Source of the DNA: an uncultured Bacilli bacterium
GTDB lineage: Bacteria; Bacillota_I; Bacilli_A; RF39; UBA660
Reading direction: 5' to 3'
Length of the DNA: 64,000 bases
Assembly (NCBI GenBank): GCA_934162665.1
Contig: CAKPJN010000002.1
Location: 1-64,000, forward strand
In this document: in pieces, positions 1 through 8,224 of the stretch
Numbering within the stretch: position 1 is the first letter of the stretch
How the letters are laid out: every line of letters starts with the position of its first letter
Program-made: the position numbers and the translations under genes
Notes under the pieces: generated by a model
What the model was told of the DNA's origin: nothing
Database searches by the model: none
Seen by the model: the letters and a program-made list of their open reading frames with translations, nothing else

Positions 1-34
1 GTCCTCCTGGCTGGGTGGGCTCTTTTATTGTATC

Positions 35-58
35 AAAAAACCACACCTTTGTGGTGCG
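35..58 (-). terminator. Intrinsic terminator of the SipW/TasA-like operon
   Basis: On the minus strand a 6-bp stem (ACCACA/TGTGGT, loop AAGG) is followed by a run of six T. It sits about 25 bases past the stop of the last gene of the operon. The about 30 bases to its left, up to the window edge, are unusually GC-rich and cannot be assigned. Confidence 0.7.
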
Positions 59-83
59 GTTCAAATTTCAATTTAGGGAAGTA

Positions 84-572
84 CTAAAGTACTTCTATAT
101 TAGAATCATCCTCAAAAATATTATCTTTAACATTATCCTTAGTATCTTCCTTTATTGGTAAATCACTTATTAATAAAAATATATTACCAAAGAATAAACC
201 ATATAACATAATTTTCATAAATACAAGAAAATCACTAAAATAAGAAAAATTGATATTATAACCCATAATTTGATTCAAAATCATATTTCTATCAAAAAGC
301 GCTCTAAGCGATACTAAAACAATAATACTAAAAACTAAAACACAAGTAATATTATAAAAAATATTATTAATAACTACCTTCTGATTCCTAATAAAATTAA
401 TACAAAATATAACAAGAATTAATAAATATGGAATAAAAATATTAATACAATTAAAATAATTTTTTTCAATTCTACTATACATTCCTAAAATAATATAAAA
501 AGTTAATCCTAATGAGATAAAAAATAAAATATATTTTAACAGATAAAAAATATTATTTAATACTTTTTTCAT
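84..572 (-). CDS. Hypothetical four-helix membrane protein, last gene of SipW/TasA-like operon
   Basis: I do not recognise this 162-residue protein. It has four hydrophobic segments (roughly residues 8-32, 42-62, 68-92 and 110-137), a short acidic C-terminal tail and no catalytic motif I can see. Its start overlaps the stop of the preceding gene by four bases (ATGA), with a GGTGAG Shine-Dalgarno, so translation is coupled. Ending an operon of secreted TasA-like proteins and their signal peptidase, it may help anchor or export the products; that is inference from position only. Confidence 0.6.
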   Translation of the reverse strand: MKKVLNNIFYLLKYILFFISLGLTFYIILGMYSRIEKNYFNCINIFIPYLLILVIFCINFIRNQKVVINNIFYNITCVLVFSIIVLVSLRALFDRNMILNQIMGYNINFSYFSDFLVFMKIMLYGLFFGNIFLLISDLPIKEDTKDNVKDNIFEDDSNIEVL

Positions 573-1249
573 AACTCACCAACCACCAAATCTCTATACC
601 AAATCGAAATATCTTTAACAAATTGAATTGATTGTCTATAATAAACTAATACTTGAAAATAACTATCTTTTGTAACATCAAAAACATTCAACTTCGAATT
701 ATCACTATTAAAAAAATAACTACTATTATTTTTTAAATTATTTTTTAAATAATCACTACTATATCTCAATTGATTAATATTATCCTTAATAAAAGGTTTA
801 GTTTTTCCAAATAACATCCCATCTTCATCAACTAAATCATATAATTGCTTTACCAAACATTCGTTAACTACATTATTTTGATATTTTTTTTGTAAAATAT
901 AGACGTCATTAATATCTATCTTTTTCTTACTCAAAATATTAAGTACTTGCTTATCATTAATATTATTAACACAAGAATCTAATTTTGATTTTATGATTGA
1001 TAAGGTATATACATTATTTACGCCATTATAAGTATTAGGATTAAAACTATTAATATTATTATTTATTTCATCTAATGAATTCTTAAATTCTGATAAAACT
1101 TCTAAATCTCCATCATCTTTTACATAATAATTATTTACTTCTTTAAAATGATAAAAATTAATAAACAATAGAAAAAAACCTATACCGAATGTAAAACCTA
1201 TAATTGTGTTAGCAATTATAGATGAATATTCTAATAACAACTTCTTCAT
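569..1249 (-). CDS. Hypothetical membrane-anchored extracytoplasmic protein
   Basis: This 226-residue protein of unknown family has one N-terminal membrane segment (about residues 13-35) followed by a long Asn/Asp/Lys-rich region expected outside the cell. No cleavage site or lipobox is evident, so it is probably a bitopic anchored protein. An AGGTGAT ribosome-binding site precedes the ATG. It lies three bases after the TasA-like gene upstream and overlaps the next gene, so it belongs to the same operon. A role in fibre anchoring or assembly is a guess. Confidence 0.6.
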   Translation of the reverse strand: MKKLLLEYSSIIANTIIGFTFGIGFFLLFINFYHFKEVNNYYVKDDGDLEVLSEFKNSLDEINNNINSFNPNTYNGVNNVYTLSIIKSKLDSCVNNINDKQVLNILSKKKIDINDVYILQKKYQNNVVNECLVKQLYDLVDEDGMLFGKTKPFIKDNINQLRYSSDYLKNNLKNNSSYFFNSDNSKLNVFDVTKDSYFQVLVYYRQSIQFVKDISIWYRDLVVGEL

Positions 1250-1252
1250 AAA

Positions 1253-1774
1253 TCACCTATTATCAACTGATTGGATTGAAATACTATAATTATAATATTT
1301 ATCCATCCAATCACTTTCCATAACAGATTTATCTATCCATACTCTAAACTCATATGTATTCGTTACACCACTTTTTATAGTCTTACTATCCAATACATTA
1401 TTTTTAATATTATAAAGATTATCAGTAATTAAAACTTTACCATTTAACTTCAATTGATAACGTAATAATTTTCTATCTAATAATTGTTCTTTTTTATGAT
1501 TATCATTACTATCCTTAAAAACCACTTTATAACTAGAATTCATTCTACCATTATTTGTAATTTTAAATATATAAGGTTCTAACTTACTACCTTCCTCATC
1601 CGTAATAGGTGTCAAATCGACACTTCCTGGCTTCTTATTATCTCCTAAAGAAATTTTTAAATTACTAACAATACCACTATCTGTTCTAAAAAGATAAAGT
1701 GAAAATAGAAAAACATTAATTAAAAATAAGATAAATATTATTAAACCAATTGTAATTTTACTGCTTCTTTTCAT
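1253..1774 (-). CDS. TasA/camelysin-like surface protein, probably membrane-anchored
   Basis: A 173-residue protein with a single N-terminal membrane helix (about residues 8-30), then a beta-rich domain. It ends in a YEFRVWIDKS block that parallels the LRMWLAE block of the three larger paralogues in this operon, and it shares an ITDEEGSKL segment resembling their ISDESGKSL segment. The stretch after the helix (SLYLFRTDSG) lacks the Ala-x-Phe cleavage context of SipW substrates, so it may stay anchored. Its start overlaps the signal peptidase gene by 17 bases, with a GAGGG ribosome-binding site. Confidence 0.6.
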   Translation of the reverse strand: MKRSSKITIGLIIFILFLINVFLFSLYLFRTDSGIVSNLKISLGDNKKPGSVDLTPITDEEGSKLEPYIFKITNNGRMNSSYKVVFKDSNDNHKKEQLLDRKLLRYQLKLNGKVLITDNLYNIKNNVLDSKTIKSGVTNTYEFRVWIDKSVMESDWMDKYYNYSISIQSVDNR

Positions 1775-2549
1775 TAGGATCCCTCATATCATCTAATGTC
1801 TCTAAATCATCTAACACTTCTACATTATTTGATACTTCTTTCTTTACTACCTTATCTTTTTCTTCTTCATCTTCTACTTCTTGTTCTTCTATTTCTTTAT
1901 CTTTATTTCCAAATAGAGAAATTCCTATATTTTTTAACAACTTAACAATATCCATTGCAATAATAGATAAACAAGGAAGAACAATTGCCAATAACCAACC
2001 ATATGATTGTGATAAGAAATATTGAACATAGCCTAATTTAGGAATCTTAAATAAAACTTTACCATATACATCAGATTCCTTAGTATAGGACATATCAACA
2101 GCATTATTTGCGTCACCCTTAGTCTGAAATAACAATTTACCATCCTGAGATTTATCTATTTTCACAATCCTATGAGTAATAGTAATACCAGAATAACGTG
2201 GATCATTAGAATTAAAAGTAATGATATCTCCAACTTTTAGTTTCTTAGGGTCTTCTCTCTTTATTACAATTGCATCAGAAACCTCAATAGTAGGAACCAT
2301 ACTTGGACTAACAATAATATATGTATTAAAAAGTGGAGGTTTATATGTACCTTGTTTTAAATTATAAGCCATATCAAAAAAGTAACATAAAAATAAAATA
2401 CCCGCAATAATTAATATCACAAATAAAAAATATAGAATAATTTTAGTAATAAAATGAAAAATAAACTTTATTTTATCAAAAAAAGAAAAGTTCTTATCAT
2501 TATCTGAATCTGATGAAGTAAAATTATCATCATTCATAATTGCTTCCAT
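1758..2549 (-). CDS. sipW: SipW-type signal peptidase I
   Basis: A 263-residue ER-type (SipW-like) signal peptidase. After a charged N-terminus there is a membrane helix (about 32-58), then the nucleophile motif VSPSMVPTI, a THRIV motif with the His that replaces the bacterial Lys in this subclass, and the GDANNAVD box. A second membrane helix (about 180-200) and an acidic/Lys cytoplasmic tail follow. SipW enzymes release TasA-type fibre subunits outside the membrane, and the TasA-like genes immediately upstream are the obvious substrates. GGAGGTAG precedes the chosen ATG. A TATAAT in the 89-base gap upstream could be an internal promoter. Confidence 0.88.
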   Translation of the reverse strand: MEAIMNDDNFTSSDSDNDKNFSFFDKIKFIFHFITKIILYFLFVILIIAGILFLCYFFDMAYNLKQGTYKPPLFNTYIIVSPSMVPTIEVSDAIVIKREDPKKLKVGDIITFNSNDPRYSGITITHRIVKIDKSQDGKLLFQTKGDANNAVDMSYTKESDVYGKVLFKIPKLGYVQYFLSQSYGWLLAIVLPCLSIIAMDIVKLLKNIGISLFGNKDKEIEEQEVEDEEEKDKVVKKEVSNNVEVLDDLETLDDMRDPNEKKQ

Positions 2550-2638
2550 TTAACTACCTCCTATTCTTTATATTATATAATACCATGTATACTGAAAAAA
2601 AGCCACATTAAAGAAAATAAAAAAGTTAATCTTTACAT

Positions 2639-3256
2639 TTATAAAGATTTAGAATAAATATCTATTTTAATTTGAAACTGTCTACTAACTTCATCTATTA
2701 TAGCATCTTCCGCTAACCACATTCTAAGCCTAAAATTTTCACTATATGTATTTAACTTAGCATCTTTATTTGAAAAAGTAGATGAATAAAGTAACATATC
2801 ACCAATAGGTGCACCATAAGAACTATCACTAGTAAGTGGCATAAAAGCAACAGGCTCTAAAACACTAGTATATACTCCACCAGTTTCCTTTTCTAAATAA
2901 ATCCTTACATCATCATCATTTACTTGTTCTTTAAAACCTATTATTTTCTTTGCTACAACTTCATATCCAATATCAGCAACACCAGATATTTTTGCACTAA
3001 TAGTAAAATCAAATTTTTCATTATCACCAGATAAACTTTTTCCACTTTCATCTGAAATAGGCATAGCATCCTCTATAGAAATACCATTAGTAGCTTCAAC
3101 ATAAGACATTGAAATAGTTCCTGTATTAATTATATTTTCACGACTACCTACTAAAGTTAATTTAAACAATGCATAAGAAACACCAATCACTGTAATAATT
3201 AAAAGAAATATTCCAATAATTGATAAAATAATTTGTTTAGAAACAGTATTCTCCAT
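2639..3256 (-). CDS. TasA/camelysin-like SipW-dependent secreted protein (paralogue 3)
   Basis: A 205-residue protein with an N-terminal hydrophobic segment (about 8-28) ending in GVSYALF, a context typical of SipW-dependent signal peptides, so it should be cut near Ala31. The mature part begins with the block NTGTISMSY and contains ISDESGKSLSG and LRMWLAE, all shared with the next two upstream genes. These match the TasA/camelysin family of biofilm fibre subunits. It stands 89 bases before sipW. GGAGATGAG is its ribosome-binding site. Confidence 0.75.
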   Translation of the reverse strand: MENTVSKQIILSIIGIFLLIITVIGVSYALFKLTLVGSRENIINTGTISMSYVEATNGISIEDAMPISDESGKSLSGDNEKFDFTISAKISGVADIGYEVVAKKIIGFKEQVNDDDVRIYLEKETGGVYTSVLEPVAFMPLTSDSSYGAPIGDMLLYSSTFSNKDAKLNTYSENFRLRMWLAEDAIIDEVSRQFQIKIDIYSKSL

Positions 3257-3308
3257 TTTCTCATCTCCAATAATAACTATATATATATATAAAAGGCAAA
3301 AAGACTAA

Positions 3309-3923
3309 TTACTTAGTCTTACCATATACATTTACTTTAACCATATACATCTTTGATTCTAATTCAACAGTAGCTTTCTCTGCTACCCACATTCTAAGTC
3401 TATAATTATCAACAGAATTTCCATTATGACTAACTTGAGCTAATACCATTGAGCCAACTGGTGAACCAATCTCAGTTGCTACATCTATTGGAGTATATTT
3501 ACTTGGGGCAAAAACCTCCCTATATGTACCACTTACTTGTTGTTCTAAATATAACTTTATATCATTATCATTTAATGTAGAAGACTTATCTTTAATAGCT
3601 GCCACTTCATATATAACATTTGCAGTTCCTTTTATCTTTGTACTTACAGTAAAATCAAAATATTCATTTTCTCCACTTAAAGCTTTCCCAACTTCATCGT
3701 TAATAGGCAATGCATTTTCTATTTTAATTCCATTAGTATCTTCAGTATAAGTCATTGAAATACTACCAGTATTAATCATATTCTCTTTAGTACCTTCTTG
3801 CGTATTTATAAAAGTCGCAAACGAAATACCAATAACAAACACAACTAAAAATGAAATTAAGATTACTGAAATTATTATTTTCTTTGAAGAATTGACTCCT
3901 ATATTTTCTTTCTTACTATTCAT
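3309..3923 (-). CDS. TasA/camelysin-like SipW-dependent secreted protein (paralogue 2)
   Basis: A protein of about 204 residues, closely related to the neighbouring paralogue: hydrophobic segment about 15-37 ending in GISFATF (likely cleavage at Ala), then NTGSISMTY, INDEVGKALSG and LRMWVAE blocks. The start ATG at 3923 is chosen because AGGAGG lies eight bases before it; a GTG three bases upstream is possible. Tandem paralogues of similar length suggest co-assembly into a mixed fibre, or duplication followed by divergence. Confidence 0.75.
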   Translation of the reverse strand: MNSKKENIGVNSSKKIIISVILISFLVVFVIGISFATFINTQEGTKENMINTGSISMTYTEDTNGIKIENALPINDEVGKALSGENEYFDFTVSTKIKGTANVIYEVAAIKDKSSTLNDNDIKLYLEQQVSGTYREVFAPSKYTPIDVATEIGSPVGSMVLAQVSHNGNSVDNYRLRMWVAEKATVELESKMYMVKVNVYGKTK

Positions 3924-3937
3924 CACAACAAATCCTC

Positions 3938-4528
3938 CTAATTATTAACATTTACATCAAGCTTTATAGAAAAATATTTTAAAGTATCATTTATAACATA
4001 GTTATCTGCCAACCACATTCTTAATATAAATTTCTTATCTTTATTATTTTTAAATTTACCAGAATATAATACTTTATATCTATAATCACTAGCTGAGTTT
4101 TTTAATTCTGCATAAGTGGGAACACTAGCTAAATTATAACCATCAACAGGCAAATCACTATCACCATCAGTTAAATATATCTTTATATACTGATCCGATA
4201 TTTCGTTATTATCACTAGTCTTTTTAGCTACTATTTCATAATCAATTGATGAATTTTTACTAATTTTTGGAGATAAAACAAATTCAAAGTAACCGTTTAA
4301 CTTATTATTTGTATCACTATTACTTAATTTTTTACCTACTGAATCTTCTATTGGAAGACTATTTTCAATAGATATAACATCATTATCATTAGAATAAGTA
4401 AAAAGAATAGTACCACTATTTTTATTTTTAAAAAAAACATAATAGGAAAATATACCTGTCAAAAAAATTAATACTATAATAGCAAAGACAAAAAATAATT
4501 TATAATTTATATTATTATCTTTAGCCAT
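3938..4528 (-). CDS. TasA/camelysin-like protein without an obvious cleavage site (paralogue 1)
   Basis: First gene of the operon, 196 residues. The N-terminal helix (about 10-32) ends in GIFSYYVFF, which lacks the small residue seen at this point in the two downstream paralogues, so cleavage by SipW is doubtful and the protein may remain membrane-bound. The remaining domain keeps the family blocks (IEDSVGKKLS, YEIVAKK, LRMWLAD). It is preceded by a good promoter and an AGGAGG site. It could be the base or anchor subunit, by inference. Confidence 0.68.
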   Translation of the reverse strand: MAKDNNINYKLFFVFAIIVLIFLTGIFSYYVFFKNKNSGTILFTYSNDNDVISIENSLPIEDSVGKKLSNSDTNNKLNGYFEFVLSPKISKNSSIDYEIVAKKTSDNNEISDQYIKIYLTDGDSDLPVDGYNLASVPTYAELKNSASDYRYKVLYSGKFKNNKDKKFILRMWLADNYVINDTLKYFSIKLDVNVNN

Positions 4529-4546
4529 AGCATCCTCCTATTATCT

Positions 4547-4575
4547 ATAATAATATACTTTGTTTCTTTTTTCAA
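4547..4575 (-). promoter_or_regulatory. Promoter of the SipW/TasA-like operon
   Basis: On the minus strand TTGAAA (4570-4575) and TATTAT (4547-4552) are separated by 17 bases and lie just upstream of the first TasA-like gene. The -35 ends one base from the tatD stop codon, so the operon can be transcribed independently of tatD. Confidence 0.6.
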
Positions 4576-5343
4576 CTATTTTTCACTAACAATATCAGCA
4601 AATATACTAATTACATTATTAGTAGTAACTTTTTCCACTTCATCTATTGTACCATTTTTGATATCAGCTATTCTTTTCGCAATAATAGGAATATTTTTTG
4701 AACTATTAGTAGTTCCTCTAAAAGGTTCCGGAGCTAAGTAAGGGCTATCAGTTTCCAAAACTATATCATCAAGTTCAATATTTGAAATAACTTCAGCTAA
4801 TTTACTATTTTTAAAAGTAACTACTCCTCCAATACCTAATTTGTAACCCATTTTTATATAAGTTTTCGCAACTTCTAAACTACCACTAAAACAATGAATA
4901 ATCCCAGTAACCTTATATTTATTTAAAACATTAATAGTATCAGAAACAGCATCTCTACTATGAATCACAACAGGTAAGTCCAACCTTTCAGCAATTTCTA
5001 ATTGCTTTTCAAAAAGAATTATTTGACTATCTCTATCATCTTTACCATAATGATAGTCAAGTCCTATCTCTCCAATCCCAATTATCTTTTTATTTGAAGA
5101 AATATATTCTTCTAAACGTATCAAATCAAGCTCAGAGATAGTTGATACCTCACTTGGATGATATCCTATAGTAGCGTACAATGATTCATATTTATCAATA
5201 ATATAAAGTTCTTCCTCAATTGATTTTTTATCACAAAAAGATACAATAGATCTAAAAACATTTGCTTTCTTATTATCATTAATTACCTTATCTATATTAC
5301 TGTAATATTCAGAAGATATATGACAATGAGTATCAATAAACAT
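4576..5343 (-). CDS. tatD: TatD-family metal-dependent hydrolase
   Basis: A 255-residue TatD-type TIM-barrel nuclease/hydrolase. Metal ligands and family motifs are visible: IDTHCH at the N-terminus, GEIGLDYHYG, HSRDA, HCFSG and ETDSPYL. Members act as 3'-5' exonucleases or uncharacterised hydrolases. The ATG at 5343 is preferred over upstream in-frame codons because GAGGTGATAATT directly precedes it and the protein then begins MFIDTHCH as in the family. In Bacillus the homologue yabD also lies just downstream of metG. Confidence 0.92.
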   Translation of the reverse strand: MFIDTHCHISSEYYSNIDKVINDNKKANVFRSIVSFCDKKSIEEELYIIDKYESLYATIGYHPSEVSTISELDLIRLEEYISSNKKIIGIGEIGLDYHYGKDDRDSQIILFEKQLEIAERLDLPVVIHSRDAVSDTINVLNKYKVTGIIHCFSGSLEVAKTYIKMGYKLGIGGVVTFKNSKLAEVISNIELDDIVLETDSPYLAPEPFRGTTNSSKNIPIIAKRIADIKNGTIDEVEKVTTNNVISIFADIVSEK

Positions 5344-5372
5344 AATTATCACCTCAAAATAAAAATACCACA

Positions 5373-5546
5373 TTAATGATATTTTTGCCACCTATAAAAT
5401 TTAACCTTTATATAATAAAAAGTTACTAAAGTAAAATATATAATATCAGATCTATTATGACCCTTAACTATACATATTACCAAAAATACTGCATGAAAAA
5501 AGTAAAACATATTTAATGAAAAATTTTTCATAAATCTATTAATCAT
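5373..5546 (-). CDS. Small hypothetical membrane protein
   Basis: A 57-residue ORF with one or two hydrophobic stretches (about 12-28 and 35-50) and no recognisable family. Support for being real: GAGGAG six bases before the ATG at 5546, an extended -10-like TGCTATATT upstream, and a 7-bp hairpin near the predicted transcript start. It sits between metG and tatD, same strand, 29 bases before the tatD start. It could instead be a fortuitous ORF in the leader of tatD. Confidence 0.45.
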   Translation of the reverse strand: MINRFMKNFSLNMFYFFHAVFLVICIVKGHNRSDIIYFTLVTFYYIKVKFYRWQKYH

Positions 5547-5576
5547 CATTATCTCCTCTATATAACCAAACACTAC

Positions 5577-5593
5577 TTTACTGCACCAGTAAA
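5577..5593 (-). promoter_or_regulatory. Hairpin and -10-like element in metG-tatD gap
   Basis: A perfect 7-bp stem with a 3-base loop (TTTACTG/CAGTAAA) lies just downstream of a TGCTATATT extended -10-like sequence on the minus strand. It would form at the 5' end of a transcript covering the small membrane ORF and tatD. The AT-rich complementary tracts immediately to its right may end metG transcription. Confidence 0.35.
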
Positions 5594-5668
5594 ATATAGC
5601 ATAAAAAATAAAAGAAAAAAATATTTCTTTTACTTTTTTTAACTAATTTACATTTTTATTTACATGAA

Positions 5669-7189
5669 TTATTTTTCTCTATCTATTCGTTGAAATAGAA
5701 TAGTTGGAGTTACTAATTCATAATTATTATCCTCTAAATAATTTAAATCACTTAAGAAATTATTCAACTGTTCTGATATTTTTTTACTAGTTGATGGCAT
5801 AACTGGTGATAATAATACACTACAAACTCTAATAGATTCTAATAAATTATATAAAACAGTTTCTAAACGATCTTTTTTACTATCATCTTTAGCTAAAGAC
5901 CAAGGCATTGTCTCATCAATATATTTATTACTTAATCTTAAAACATTAAAAATTAATGTAACAGCATCACTTAATTCCAAATTATCCATTTTAATTTCTA
6001 CTTTTTTATCTAATTCATTTATAGTAGTAATAAATTCTTTATCAATATCTTCATAAACTTTCTTATTTGAAACTTTACCATCAAAATATTTATTTCCCAT
6101 AGAAATTGTTCTTTGAACTAAATTACCAAGAACATTCGCTAAATCACTATTAATCTTATCAACTAATAAATCATAAGTTATATTTCCATCGTTAGCAAAA
6201 GGTATTTCATGTATTAAATAATATCTAACAGCATCAACACCAAATTCTTCTACTAAATCATCAGCATAAATAACATTTCCTTTTGATTTACTCATCTTAT
6301 CATTATTCATTAATAACCATGGATGACCAAATATTTTTTTAGGAAGCGGAAGATCTAAAGACCATAAAAAACAAGGCCAATAAATTGAATGAAAACGTAT
6401 AATATCTTTTCCTATTAAATGTAAATCAGCAGGCCAATATTTATTAAATACCTCACTTTGTTTTTCTACATCATAACCAATATTAGTAATATAGTTAGTT
6501 AATGCATCTAACCAAACATATACAACATGTTTATCATCAAAATCAACTGGAATTCCCCAACTAAAAGAAGTTCTAGATACACATAAGTCTTGAAGACCTG
6601 GTTTAATGAAATTATTCATCATTTCATTTTTACGAGCTACAGGTTGAATAAAATCAGGATTATCCTCTATATATTTTTCTAATTTCTTTTGATATTTAGA
6701 AAGTCTAAAGAAATAAGCTTCTTCACTTGATTCCCTAACCTCTCTACCACAATCTGGACATTTTCCATCTACAAGTTGAGATTCTGTCCAAAATGATTCA
6801 CAAGGAGTACAATATAGTCCCTTATATTCTCCCTTATAAATATCACCATTGTCATACATCTTTTTAAAAATATGTTGTACTACCTTTTCATGATTTGAAT
6901 CTGTTGTTCTAACAAACTTATCATAACTGGTATCCATCAAATCCCAAATACGTTTAATTTCACCTGATATATCATCAACGAATTCCTTTGGAGTTACACC
7001 TTTTTCTAAAGCCTTTTCTTCAATTTTCTGACCATGCTCATCAGTTCCAGTTTGAAAATAAACATCATAACCTTTTAATCTCTTATATCTAGCAATTGCA
7101 TCAGCTAAAACAACTTCATAAGTATTACCAATATGAGGTTTACCAGAAGTATAAGCAATTGCTGTTGAAATATAAAATTTTTCTTTCAT
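5669..7189 (-). CDS. metG: Methionyl-tRNA synthetase
   Basis: 506-residue class I synthetase that charges tRNA-Met. Visible are the HIGH-equivalent PHIGNTY near residue 20, the zinc knuckle pairs CTPC and CPDC (about 127-145), and NDKMSKSKGN (about 297-306), followed by the helical anticodon-binding domain. The C-terminal EMAP/Trbp111-like tRNA-binding domain found in many Bacilli MetRS (about 650 residues) is absent, so this is the short form. A T-box leader upstream predicts induction when uncharged tRNA-Met accumulates. Confidence 0.96.
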   Translation of the reverse strand: MKEKFYISTAIAYTSGKPHIGNTYEVVLADAIARYKRLKGYDVYFQTGTDEHGQKIEEKALEKGVTPKEFVDDISGEIKRIWDLMDTSYDKFVRTTDSNHEKVVQHIFKKMYDNGDIYKGEYKGLYCTPCESFWTESQLVDGKCPDCGREVRESSEEAYFFRLSKYQKKLEKYIEDNPDFIQPVARKNEMMNNFIKPGLQDLCVSRTSFSWGIPVDFDDKHVVYVWLDALTNYITNIGYDVEKQSEVFNKYWPADLHLIGKDIIRFHSIYWPCFLWSLDLPLPKKIFGHPWLLMNNDKMSKSKGNVIYADDLVEEFGVDAVRYYLIHEIPFANDGNITYDLLVDKINSDLANVLGNLVQRTISMGNKYFDGKVSNKKVYEDIDKEFITTINELDKKVEIKMDNLELSDAVTLIFNVLRLSNKYIDETMPWSLAKDDSKKDRLETVLYNLLESIRVCSVLLSPVMPSTSKKISEQLNNFLSDLNYLEDNNYELVTPTILFQRIDREK

Positions 7190-7249
7190 AATATCAATCC
7201 TTTCATTATATATTAATTGTTTTGATATAATAATAAATTCAATATAAAT

Positions 7250-7430
7250 AAAAAAATTACTATAATATAAGGACGAATTACTCGCGGTACCACCTTATTT
7301 TATAATAATTATTATACACTCAAATAGTTAACGCCTATCTACGATTATACCTACATATCGATATAATAGTTCAAAAGCCATAATTTATAAACATATTATA
7401 CTCATTTTCACCATCAGAGCTCTCTAAAAT
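7250..7430 (-). promoter_or_regulatory. T-box riboswitch upstream of metG
   Basis: The minus strand carries the T-box core GGTGGTACCGCG (7283-7294) followed by TTCGTCC. The competing terminator is visible: ATAAGG with AT-rich flanks pairs with CCTTAT and flanks (7261-7304), followed by six T at 7251-7256. Upstream, AGAGAGCTCTGATGGTGAA (near 7408-7426) resembles the start of Stem I. Specificity for tRNA-Met is inferred from the downstream gene; I did not resolve the specifier codon. This leader fills the 308-base gap between metG and spoVT. Confidence 0.85.
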
Positions 7431-7497
7431 AATATTTCATTTATAAATCTCTTTATCAAAACATTTAAATTATAAGAAGATTATATCACTAAATTAT

Positions 7498-8028
7498 TTA
7501 TTCTTCAATATGTTTTCCTAAAAACTGAGCTACTACATAAGCTATCTTCTCATCACTAATAGAAATATCATCCTTTTCAGAAACTATTAATAATAAACCA
7601 ATAACGTCACCATTCATAATAATAGGACAAATAATATATGACAATATATCTTTAATATTATCTAAAAGTTCAATTTCATGTTTTGTATTCTCCAGAATTA
7701 TTTTTCTATCATTCATAACCTTTTCTAAATACTTAGAAATATTTTTATCAATATATTTTTTTCTTAAACTACCAGATGCAGCTATAAACTTATCTCTATC
7801 TGTAACAAATATATTTTTATTAATATTATTATTAATAATTTCTACTAATTCTTTTGATATATCTTCAATATCTGTCATTTTTGAAAACTTTTTTAAAGCT
7901 ATCGTTTCTTTATCTACAAATATTTCTAAAGACTCACCATCACGAATTCTAAGAGTACGTCGAATTTCTTTTGGAATAACAATTCTTCCTAAATCATCTA
8001 CTCTTCTAACAACACCAGTTGACTTCAT
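7498..8028 (-). CDS. spoVT: Stage V sporulation transcription regulator SpoVT
   Basis: 176 residues. The N-terminal AbrB-type swapped-hairpin DNA-binding domain is clear (MKSTGVVRRVDDLGRIVIP, then KEIRRTLRIRDGESLEIFVD), followed by a GAF-like domain (about 55-176). In Bacillus SpoVT modulates sigma-G-dependent genes in the forespore. Length and domain order match the family. It lies downstream of mfd as in Bacillus, but here with one extra gene in between. A spore-specific regulator suggests sporulation capacity. Confidence 0.93.
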   Translation of the reverse strand: MKSTGVVRRVDDLGRIVIPKEIRRTLRIRDGESLEIFVDKETIALKKFSKMTDIEDISKELVEIINNNINKNIFVTDRDKFIAASGSLRKKYIDKNISKYLEKVMNDRKIILENTKHEIELLDNIKDILSYIICPIIMNGDVIGLLLIVSEKDDISISDEKIAYVVAQFLGKHIEE

Positions 8029-8198
8029 AATTATTCCCTTCTTTCTTCATACTTTTATTCTTCTCAATAAATAATAAATTATACCGTTTTTAATTTTCAC
8101 TTATATTATAGTAATTCTTCCATAAAATTCCTTTATTTATATTATAATCAATATTCCAAGAATTTCTTTTGGTAAATATTTCCATATAAAAAAACTGC

Positions 8199-8224
8199 AA
8201 AAAAAAGGGACCAAAATTTGTCCT
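8199..8224 (-). terminator. Terminator after the hypothetical gene downstream of mfd
   Basis: On the minus strand a short stem (AGGAC/GTCCC with one wobble) is followed by eight T. It overlaps the stop codon region of the gene ending at 8223. About 170 bases between it and the spoVT start are AT-rich and hold no feature I can name. Confidence 0.6.

Noticed and set aside
1..34. GC-rich first bases as the end of an rRNA or tRNA gene
   Set aside because: The visible segment is too short and matches no rRNA or tRNA end I can recognise.
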